A DNA stretch of 7,796 nt from an uncultured Clostridia bacterium (GTDB taxonomy: Bacteria > Bacillota > Clostridia > Oscillospirales > Oscillospiraceae): positions 1 to 7,796 of the forward strand of contig CALBGG010000045.1 in assembly GCA_937893605.1 (NCBI GenBank). The letters are read 5' to 3'. The notes under the pieces were generated by a model. That model was not told the DNA's origin. It did not search any database and was given only the letters and a program-made list of their open reading frames with translations. Position numbers and translations under genes: made by a program. Of the stretch, positions 1-4,699 are shown one piece after another; the first letter of the stretch is position 1; every line of letters starts with the position of its first letter.

Positions 1-15
1 GTTTTCGCGGGGATG

Positions 16-50
16 GCAAGGGGAGCCTTTTTTCAAAAGGCTCCCCTTGC
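16..50. terminator. Perfect 16-bp hairpin downstream of the isomerase gene, possible terminator
   Basis: The arms 16-31 and 35-50 are perfectly complementary (GCAAGGGGAGCCTTTT and its reverse complement) around a 3-nt TTC loop. It lies 31 bp past the stop codon of the leftward isomerase-like gene, where a terminator would be expected. No U-run follows the stem on either strand, so it is not a textbook intrinsic terminator. It could instead be a short dispersed intergenic repeat. The hairpin is certain; its function is not. Confidence 0.45.
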
Positions 51-81
51 AAAAGCGCAGGCTCTTTCCTTTCGCACCTTT

Positions 82-951
82 CTACTTTGGAACCCGTTCT
101 TTTGCCCGCTGTATTTTGGCAGCGATCTTGCAGGCGCGGGCATAGACGGCGGTGAGGTAATCGACGGGCGCCATGCGGGCATAGCTGTCGTTTTCATGGC
201 GATCCGGTTTGGATCTGGTGGTCAGCTCAAACGTGAGATACTCCGGCAGGGGAACAGCGGCAAGCCGGGCAGCAAGCAGATCCCAGTCTGCAATGCCGTC
301 GCCCGGAAGCAGATGCAGATCATCGATCCATGTCGTGGTGCCGTCAAAGGCACGGATTCCGAGATTGTCGTTCAGGTGCGTGGCAAGGAGACGGTCGCCG
401 TAGCGGGCAAGCAGATTTTGAGCATGATTGTAGCACATTTCATGTCCGCTGTCCCAACAGAAGCCCACGGCATTGCTTTGAGAAAAAGCGTCCAGCAGGG
501 TGAACAGATATTCCTCGCCCTCGGTATTTTCTAAAGCGATCTTCACGCCGCTGCCCTCCGCGGCTTTGACGACGGCGGCAAACCGTTCCACGCCGCGCGG
601 CGTAGGGGTGTGCGCATCAAAGCCAATGAACGCGTGTACAATGAGCAGGGGAATTTCGTTTCGTTTGCAATCGTCCAAACAGTGTAATAATTCTGTTACT
701 GCCGCATCCGCCGCGTCCGCGTCTGCCTGCCATAGATCTGCCGCGCGGGCATACGGTGCGTGCAGGGACTGGCAGGCAATGCCGGATTGCTTTGCCAGCT
801 GTGCAAGATGCGGCAGAAGCGGAAGCTGCGCGGGATCAGACAGATCCGCAAAAAAAGCGTCGAAGCCGATCTTTGCAAGGGTTTGAATCTGTTCCTCATA
901 GGGCAGACCGAAGCTGTCGGAAAGCCCAAGACATAATTTTTGATTCCACAT
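82..951 (-). CDS. Sugar phosphate isomerase/epimerase family protein (xylose isomerase-like TIM barrel)
   Basis: A 289-residue cytoplasmic protein of the AP-endonuclease-2/xylose-isomerase-like TIM-barrel family, whose members use metal ions to isomerise or epimerise sugars and related polyols. The expected ligand-type motifs appear in order: SLHAPY (His64), VHAF (His106), ALENTEG (Glu141), CWDSGHE (Asp167, His170), ATHLNDN (His192), DDLHLLPGDG (Asp211, His213) and LTFEL (Glu242). Length is normal for the family. The start is ATG with an AGGAGG site at 957-962, five bases upstream. The gene is probably a host chromosomal gene bordering the prophage, because nothing about it is phage-like. Only 37 bp separate its start from a strong terminator hairpin pointing towards it, and I see no promoter in that gap. 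The substrate cannot be predicted; a deoxyribonuclease IV-like role is less likely given the divergent sequence. Confidence 0.88.
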   Translation of the reverse strand: MWNQKLCLGLSDSFGLPYEEQIQTLAKIGFDAFFADLSDPAQLPLLPHLAQLAKQSGIACQSLHAPYARAADLWQADADAADAAVTELLHCLDDCKRNEIPLLIVHAFIGFDAHTPTPRGVERFAAVVKAAEGSGVKIALENTEGEEYLFTLLDAFSQSNAVGFCWDSGHEMCYNHAQNLLARYGDRLLATHLNDNLGIRAFDGTTTWIDDLHLLPGDGIADWDLLAARLAAVPLPEYLTFELTTRSKPDRHENDSYARMAPVDYLTAVYARACKIAAKIQRAKERVPK

Positions 952-980
952 AGAAACCTCCTGTTGGGTTGTCAGGTTTT

Positions 981-1015
981 GAAAAAAATGAGGGAACTTT
1001 GAAAAAGTTCCCTCA
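981..1015 (-). terminator. Intrinsic terminator, leftward
   Basis: The arms 989-1000 and 1004-1015 form a perfect 12-bp stem (TGAGGGAACTTT) with a 3-nt loop. On the minus strand the stem is followed directly by seven T residues (982-988). This is a classic intrinsic terminator for leftward transcription. It would stop transcripts of the repressor-HNH-recombinase operon before they enter the isomerase gene, or it may be the remaining terminator of a host gene that lay upstream before integration. Confidence 0.78.
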
Positions 1016-1132
1016 AGGAAAGTCTGTTTTTGCTCCGGCGCATCTTACGCGGAGCATCGGACGAACCCCCAAACCTCCCGTCAGAATAGAAAGTTTGGTA
1101 CTGCACTGCACCTCATGAGTGGTCGGGTGCAG
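1016..1132. other. Candidate prophage-host junction (attL region)
   Basis: Large serine integrases normally act on a site next to their own gene, so the left junction should lie in or just beside this stretch, between the leftward terminator and the recombinase 3' end. Two imperfect dyads are visible. One is 1032-1055, with arms GCTCCG/CGGAGC. The other is 1106-1132, with arms CTGCACC/GGTGCAG and a 13-nt spacer that contains the recombinase stop codon. Serine-integrase att sites are short imperfect palindromes with a 2-bp crossover core, so either dyad could be the site. The second copy (attR) is outside the window, so the exact core cannot be fixed. Confidence 0.35.
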
Positions 1133-2636
1133 GCAACTTGCCGCTGGTGGAGCTGACGAGTCCCTCGTCGAACTCGCCGCCCTCGATGTTTGAGAGGTCC
1201 GCCGACTTGAGTTTTCCGTCTTCGCTACTGATATTAAAGTAGATAAGAAGCCGGTCATCATATAAGTAGACCTCTGAAACAAAGTCAGAGATGATTCTCC
1301 GACGGTAGTCCTGCTCGGACTCTCCCGGGTATGGCTCAAGGTGTTTCATTAACGCAAAGAGAATCTGGTCCTCCGTAAACGCGAGACGCTTGCCCTTGAG
1401 GAAGCTAATCTCTCCCAGAATGACCGCTTGCTCGTTCTCGAGTTCCTGCAGGCGCGCAGGTAAGGTCTGCGTCGCTGCTCCTGACTCGATAGCCCGCAGC
1501 ACGTTCGCAATAGACTTCTTATTGTCTGCCAGCTTCTTCTCGTAGAAGGCAATCTCCGAGGCGGTATCGTTTTGGCGCTCTTGCGCCGCGTGTACCTTCC
1601 TCGCGAGCTCTTCGAGAACTTCCTCTTGAAGGATATAGCGGACAGTGAAGTCGACCACGGCGCGCTCAAGGCGGTCGCGTGAGACCTGCTTCTTATCGCA
1701 AGTCTTATTCTTGCCGCGAGTGTTCCCACAATAATAGTAGTACCACTTGTTCCCGCTCTTGCCTGTACCACTGACTCCCTGCATTGGTCCTTTGCAATGA
1801 CCGCAGAAGAGTCTACCGGCTAAAAGGTATTCAGCCTTTGGCGACTTCGGGGCCTTGCGAGTGCGCCGGCGTTCCATTTCGGCCTGAGCGAGGTTAAAAG
1901 TGTCCTTCGATATAATCGCAGGCATGCCGCCTTCAACGACTATATCGTGGTACCGGTGCTCGCCTATGTACTTTCGGTTTTTAATGATTCGGTTGATACT
2001 GTTCTTGTTGAAGGGCTTGCCCTGAGCGGTACGCAGCCCACGGCTGTTCAGGAGCTCACAGATGGCCGCATTTGATTCGCCCTTAATGTACTGCTCAAAA
2101 ATTGTTTGAACAGTCTGGGCTGATTCTGGGTCTATCTGGAAGTGCTTCTGCTCGTCAACCCGATACCCGAGCGGTCTCCCGCTTCCGGTGCTCTGGCACT
2201 TCAAAGCGCTCTCGTGCATTCCCCGCTTGATTTTCTGAGCGAGCTCTGCCGAGTAGTATTCTGCAAGGCCTTCCATAAGGCTCTCGAGGATAATGCCCTC
2301 GGGCCCGTCCGGTATCGCTTCGGCAGCGTAAAAGATTTGGATTCCGTTCCTCTTGAGCTCCCGCTTATAAACGGCGCTGTCGTATTTGTTCCGGGCAAAG
2401 CGGTCCGTCTTATAGACGACCACCGCCTCGAACTTCTTGCGTTTGGCGTCTGCAATGAGCCTTTGGAACTCCGGTCGCTCGTCTGTGCGGCCTGAGATAT
2501 GACGGTCGCAGTATGTGTCGATAATGGTAAGCCCTCGCTGCTTACAAAAGTCGGTGCAGACTCTAAGCTGCCCTTCGATACTCTGGTCGGTCTGTCTCGG
2601 GCCGGCAGAATACCGAGCGTAAATTACTGTATTCAT
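1113..2636 (-). CDS. Large serine recombinase (phage integrase)
   Basis: A 507-residue site-specific recombinase, expected to integrate and excise the prophage through a covalent serine-DNA intermediate. The N-terminal resolvase domain (about 1-150) starts IYARYSAGPRQTDQSIEGQ with catalytic Ser10 and Arg8, and carries the conserved DRFAR motif (residues 78-82). The recombinase domain follows (about 155-255, with GSGRPLGYRV and an NRIIKNRKYIGEH helix). A zinc ribbon has Cys278, Cys281, Cys303 and Cys313. A coiled coil at about 340-415 is typical of the part that controls synapsis and direction. Domain order and length fit the family. The ATG has a strong AGGAGGG site five bases upstream, inside the end of the HNH gene, so the two are probably translationally coupled. 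The last 15 or so residues look unstructured and may extend into the att region. No directionality factor is visible in the window. Confidence 0.95.
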   Translation of the reverse strand: MNTVIYARYSAGPRQTDQSIEGQLRVCTDFCKQRGLTIIDTYCDRHISGRTDERPEFQRLIADAKRKKFEAVVVYKTDRFARNKYDSAVYKRELKRNGIQIFYAAEAIPDGPEGIILESLMEGLAEYYSAELAQKIKRGMHESALKCQSTGSGRPLGYRVDEQKHFQIDPESAQTVQTIFEQYIKGESNAAICELLNSRGLRTAQGKPFNKNSINRIIKNRKYIGEHRYHDIVVEGGMPAIISKDTFNLAQAEMERRRTRKAPKSPKAEYLLAGRLFCGHCKGPMQGVSGTGKSGNKWYYYYCGNTRGKNKTCDKKQVSRDRLERAVVDFTVRYILQEEVLEELARKVHAAQERQNDTASEIAFYEKKLADNKKSIANVLRAIESGAATQTLPARLQELENEQAVILGEISFLKGKRLAFTEDQILFALMKHLEPYPGESEQDYRRRIISDFVSEVYLYDDRLLIYFNISSEDGKLKSADLSNIEGGEFDEGLVSSTSGKLPAPDHS

Positions 2637-3369
2637 GTGACCCTCCTAAAAATTTCGTCGTTATGGTACTCCAGAAGCTCTCTACGCGGCGGAAATCGGG
2701 GGGGGGTAAAACCATTCCGTCAAGAGAAGCCAGCCAGCGGGCTGTAAAAGCGTCCTGAGGGCTATCTAAAATTATCGGAGAAACATAGATTTTCATGGAA
2801 GGAGTGATAGTTATAAGGCCTCGGTCGAAGGCTTTATCATAAAAAGTATTGAGGCAAATCCCGTTGTCGGGGCTGACTCGGTCCGTCTCGCTTCGGCATT
2901 GCGAGTACGGTTTTATATGACTTGCAACGAGCATTTGCGGCAGCGCGCAGCCGGATATAAAGCACCGGTCGTCGTAAGCCGCGAGCACCGCCTGCTTGAA
3001 GAAGTGTCGTTCCCGCGATACTTTTCCGTGATTCGTCAGAGACGAGAGCGGCTTTGCTCCTTGCAAAGGTGAAGAGTCAAAGATAGCGAGACCCGTCAAG
3101 GTCTCCGCCTCAAGACTCAGAGAGCCCCAGTCGTGTTTGAACTCCTCGTAAATCATTCGGTCCGCCTTCGCTACGTTCTTAAGCCCAGAGGAAACCTTCG
3201 GGTCTATGTACCGGAAGTTCCGCATGCGCATTACGATAGAAGCGACCGAGTGAGGAATAATCTCGGCGACCTGCTGAATGACTTTGTTGCTGGGATTGAT
3301 TTTCCCGAGAGGAGTAACGCAGTAAAGGGCATAGGCGATAATTATGTCCTCTCTGCTCCACGCGTTCAT
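2563..3369 (-). CDS. HNH endonuclease-like protein, C-terminus frameshifted at a C9 run
   Basis: As it stands this reads as 268 residues. The N-terminal half (about 1-90) is a conserved helical region (AWSREDIIIAYALY, NFRYIDPKV). The HNH_2-type nuclease core covers about 134-190: CFISGC, ASHIKPY (His151), SPDNGICLN (Asn173) and a DKAFDRGLITI block. The third histidine of the canonical HNH motif appears as Tyr177 (NTFYDK), so activity is uncertain. Residues 222-224 are PPP from nine C. After that run the frame is wrong: one extra base or two fewer gives RFPPRRELLEYHNDEIF and a stop at 2633-2635, about 245 residues, overlapping the recombinase ATG as ATGA. The start ATG overlaps the repressor stop as ATGA, with GAGGAG at 3378-3383. 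The gene sits between repressor and integrase; its role is unknown, perhaps nicking, defence or control of lysogeny. Confidence 0.82.
   Translation of the reverse strand: MNAWSREDIIIAYALYCVTPLGKINPSNKVIQQVAEIIPHSVASIVMRMRNFRYIDPKVSSGLKNVAKADRMIYEEFKHDWGSLSLEAETLTGLAIFDSSPLQGAKPLSSLTNHGKVSRERHFFKQAVLAAYDDRCFISGCALPQMLVASHIKPYSQCRSETDRVSPDNGICLNTFYDKAFDRGLITITPSMKIYVSPIILDSPQDAFTARWLASLDGMVLPPPDFRRVESFWSTITTKFLGGSHEYSNLRSVFCRPETDRPEYRRAA
2641..2647 (-). promoter_or_regulatory. Shine-Dalgarno site for the recombinase, inside the HNH reading frame
   Basis: AGGAGGG on the minus strand ends four to five bases before the recombinase ATG (2634-2636). It is read as the codons AGG AGG G.. at the end of the restored HNH frame. 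Ribosomes finishing the HNH protein would stop on top of the recombinase start, which suggests that recombinase output depends on whether the HNH message is read through in the correct frame. Confidence 0.75.
2698..2706 (-). repeat. Homopolymer run of nine C (minus strand) in the HNH gene
   Basis: Nine G on the plus strand, read as CCC CCC CCC (Pro222-224) in the HNH gene. The conserved-looking C-terminus needs 7 or 10 C, or a -1 ribosomal shift, so this run is exactly where the frame breaks. Such runs change length by replication slippage and are also prone to sequencing error. Confidence 0.9.
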
Positions 3370-3758
3370 TGATTCTGCTCCTCGTCTAAGCGGATGGCTG
3401 TCATAAGCAGCTCCATACGCCGCTTGACATCGAGTCCGGAGAAAATACGCAGAAGCTCCGCTTCCTCTTTGGAGCGCTGCTGCTCTAAGTGAATCTCACC
3501 GGAGTTCTGGCCTATAACGCCGTTATTGGTCCCCACCGTTCCGACGTTTACGCTGTTATCGGTCCACCCCATCAAGTAGTCGACCGACGTTCCGAGAGCG
3601 TTCGAGAGCTTCTGCATTTTATCGGTACGAAGTGTTTTGATGTAGCCCGTTTCCCATTTGCGGACCGTGCTCGCACCGACGCCGACCATATCGCCGAGCT
3701 CCTGCAGAGTGTACCCTTTCTCTGTTCTGAGATAATGTATTCTATCGCCTAAAGTCAT
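3366..3758 (-). CDS. Xre/CI-like phage repressor
   Basis: A 130-residue DNA-binding protein. The HTH_3/Xre domain fills about residues 3-64: DRIHYLRTEKGYTLQELGDMVGVGASTVRKWETG, then the typical NALGTSVDYLMGW end. A Gly/Asn-rich linker (about 68-88, NGVIGQNSGE) leads to a short helical tail (EEAELLRIFSGLDVKRRMELL) likely used for dimerisation. There is no LexA/CI-type serine peptidase domain, so RecA-stimulated self-cleavage is unlikely. The start is ATG with GGGAGG at 3767-3772, eight bases upstream. It is the first gene of the leftward lysogeny operon, divergent from the Cro-like gene, which is the standard position for a master repressor. Its own promoter contains a TTTGTC half-site, which suggests autoregulation. 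Confidence 0.9.
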   Translation of the reverse strand: MTLGDRIHYLRTEKGYTLQELGDMVGVGASTVRKWETGYIKTLRTDKMQKLSNALGTSVDYLMGWTDNSVNVGTVGTNNGVIGQNSGEIHLEQQRSKEEAELLRIFSGLDVKRRMELLMTAIRLDEEQNQ

Positions 3759-3790
3759 TAAGACCGCCTCCCTTGAAAAAGTTTACTCTT

Positions 3791-3819
3791 ATTATAACAC
3801 GCATTTGTCTTAAAGTGAA
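3791..3819 (-). promoter_or_regulatory. Leftward promoter of the repressor operon
   Basis: On the minus strand, a -35-like TTCACT (3814-3819, 4 of 6 consensus) and a perfect -10 TATAAT (3791-3796) are separated by 17 bp. This fits a sigma-A promoter 32 bp upstream of the repressor ATG. The spacer contains GACAAA (plus-strand TTTGTC, 3804-3809), the half-site of the operator palindromes described for this switch. Confidence 0.8.
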
Positions 3820-3859
3820 TGCTTTTGCTTAAAATTCACAAAAATTTTCCAAAAGGCTA

Positions 3860-3888
3860 TTTACAAATCCAAAAGGACACGGTATAAT
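3860..3888 (+). promoter_or_regulatory. Rightward early promoter
   Basis: A -35 TTTACA (3860-3865) and a perfect -10 TATAAT (3883-3888) are spaced by 17 bp, a near-consensus sigma-A promoter about 70 bp upstream of the Cro-like gene. It should drive the whole replication operon. An operator palindrome begins four bases after the -10, covering the likely start point of transcription. Confidence 0.87.
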
Positions 3889-3901
3889 AAATTTGTCCTT
3901 T
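3872..3901. repeat. Inverted repeat flanking the rightward -10 box
   Basis: AAAGGACA (3872-3879) and TGTCCTTT (3894-3901) are perfect 8-bp inverted copies around a 14-nt spacer containing the TATAAT box. The right arm is shared with the operator at 3892-3909. It may be an extra repressor or Cro contact, or two half-sites bound cooperatively. Confidence 0.55.
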
Positions 3902-3909
3902 GGGACAAC
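3892..3909. promoter_or_regulatory. Operator-like palindrome O1 of the lysogeny switch
   Basis: TTTGTCCTTTGGGACAAC is an 18-bp dyad (TTGTCC-TTTG-GGACAA perfect). It lies over the expected transcription start of the rightward promoter, and the same TTTGTC-N6-GACAA pattern recurs at 4165-4182. Its position and repetition fit a binding site for the repressor or the Cro-like protein. Confidence 0.65.
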
Positions 3910-3958
3910 CGGTAGTGCCTACGAGGAAAAATCTCAAGGAAAGGAGACAGTATATCGT

Positions 3959-4174
3959 ATGGTTGAAACTCGAATGTTGAGGGCCCACATGACCCTGAAA
4001 GGCGTTACTACGAAGGACCTTGCGGACGCGCAGGGCTGGAGTATGAGCACAGCCTACCGTAAGATTACGGGCAAAGTTGCCTTCACGGTACCTGAAGTGC
4101 AGCTCTGTAAGGAGCTCCTTGATTTGGACGCTCCTACGACGAACGCAATTTTTTTTGCGGCTGATTTGTCCTAA
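3959..4174 (+). CDS. Cro-like small helix-turn-helix protein
   Basis: A 71-residue DNA-binding protein, first gene of the rightward early operon. The HTH is visible at about residues 16-38 (TTKDLADAQGWSMSTAYRKITG), and the rest (FTVPEVQLCKELLDL...IFFA) matches the usual end of short phage Cro/Xre proteins. The role is inferred from position: divergent from the repressor and directly behind the near-consensus rightward promoter, where Cro-type antirepressors sit. I chose the ATG at 3959, which has AAGGAG at 3941-3946, twelve bases upstream and a little far. An in-frame TTG at 3893 would start inside the operator and is unlikely. Its last codons overlap a second operator-like palindrome. A run of eight T (4149-4156) encodes part of IFF near the end. 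Confidence 0.82.
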   Translation: MVETRMLRAHMTLKGVTTKDLADAQGWSMSTAYRKITGKVAFTVPEVQLCKELLDLDAPTTNAIFFAADLS

Positions 4175-4182
4175 AAGACAAA
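4165..4182. promoter_or_regulatory. Operator-like palindrome O2 overlapping the Cro-like stop codon
   Basis: TTTGTCCTAAAAGACAAA is a perfect 6-bp dyad with a 6-nt centre and shares TTTGTCCT and GACAA at the same spacing with the O1 site at 3892-3909. It includes the TAA of the Cro-like gene and ends exactly before the next ATG. It may be a remote operator for repressor looping, or a roadblock to rightward transcription. Confidence 0.6.
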
Positions 4183-4395
4183 ATGCGGTCAACGCTCGCC
4201 GAAACCGCTCTTGCAAGAGAGAATCTTATGCTTGACCGACTAAGCGCTGCGGTCAATGCGTTTTACGAAAATCCACAAAATATGCAAGCCTATTTGGCTT
4301 GGAAGAAAAACAAGGAGGCAAAACAAAATGAAAATCACCGTAACAATGGAACTGACTCAGGAAAACCTGAGCAAGCTGAGAGCCCTGCTCCCTGA
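4183..4395 (+). CDS. Small hypothetical phage protein
   Basis: I do not recognise this 70-residue protein with confidence. It fills the gap between the Cro-like gene and the next well-started gene, which argues that it is real. The middle (LDRLSAAVNAFYENPQNMQAYLAWKKNKEA) is a plausible helical, amphipathic small-protein sequence. The ATG at 4183 follows the O2 palindrome without a ribosome binding site; the in-frame ATG at 4228 has only a weak purine stretch (AAGAGAG) upstream. It overlaps the next gene by 68 bp, and its last 23 or so residues (low complexity, rich in N, E, G, P) are simply that gene read in another frame. This suggests that an earlier stop was lost. No function is proposed. 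Confidence 0.45.
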   Translation: MRSTLAETALARENLMLDRLSAAVNAFYENPQNMQAYLAWKKNKEAKQNENHRNNGTDSGKPEQAESPAP

Positions 4396-4699
4396 TACCG
4401 AGATTCCCGGTCAGGTAAGTATGTTCGACTCCCCTTCGGAAAAGCCCGTCGAGGCCCCTAAGACTGAGACACCCGCTCCTAAAGCTGAGACTCCGAAAAC
4501 TGAGACTCCGAAAACTGAGGACAAGCCTATCACGAAGACCGACATCCGCGCCGTCGCCCTGAAGCTCTCCAAAGCCGGCAAGCAGAAAGAGCTCGCCGAC
4601 ATCTTTGCGAAGTTCGGTTGCAAGAAGCTCTCCGACTTCGACAGCCGCACGGAAGACTATCCGGCGCTTATGAAAGAGCTGGTGAGTGTCAATGGCTAA
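4328..4699 (+). CDS. Hypothetical early phage protein with a possible sliding-clamp-binding motif
   Basis: A 123-residue soluble protein in three parts. A short N-terminal segment (MKITVTMELTQENLSKLRALL) comes first. Next is a disordered Pro/Lys/Glu/Thr-rich linker (about 34-67) with PKTET repeats. Last is a compact helical C-terminal domain (about 68-120: TKTDIRAVALKLSKAGKQKELADIFAKFGCKKLSDF) resembling the C-terminal domain of many small phage replication-region proteins of unknown function. Residues 29-33, QVSMF, resemble the bacterial beta-clamp-binding consensus QL[SD]LF and lie in a flexible segment, as such motifs do. The start at 4328 is supported by AAGGAGG (4312-4318), nine bases upstream. 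Its stop overlaps the start of the DUF2800 gene by eight bases. A role around DNA replication is inferred only from motif and context. Confidence 0.78.
   Translation: MKITVTMELTQENLSKLRALLPDTEIPGQVSMFDSPSEKPVEAPKTETPAPKAETPKTETPKTEDKPITKTDIRAVALKLSKAGKQKELADIFAKFGCKKLSDFDSRTEDYPALMKELVSVNG
4485..4519 (+). repeat. In-frame 15-bp tandem repeat
   Basis: CTGAGACTCCGAAAA is present twice in perfect tandem (4485-4499, 4500-4514), followed by a five-base partial copy; a diverged copy lies just upstream. The period is a multiple of three, so copy-number changes lengthen or shorten the PKTET linker of the host protein without breaking its frame. Confidence 0.85.

Noticed and set aside
13..534. Long plus-strand frame at the left edge
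   Set aside because: It is antisense to the isomerase gene, has no ribosome binding site, runs through the hairpin, and shows no family features.
1013..1339. Minus-strand frame reaching from the recombinase into the junction
   Set aside because: Ser/Thr/Arg-rich shadow of the recombinase in another frame; no ribosome binding site; ends at the terminator by chance.
3893..3958. TTG at 3893 as the start of the Cro-like protein
   Set aside because: It falls at the promoter start point and inside the O1 palindrome, has no Shine-Dalgarno site, and adds residues outside the HTH fold.
4149..4156. T8 run in the Cro-like gene as a second slippage switch
   Set aside because: The frame is intact with a normal family-like end (IFFA) and shifting gives nothing convincing.
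4256..4327. ATG at 4256 as the start of the 123-residue protein
   Set aside because: AAGGAGG at 4312-4318 clearly serves the ATG at 4328, and the MKITVTMEL start looks native.
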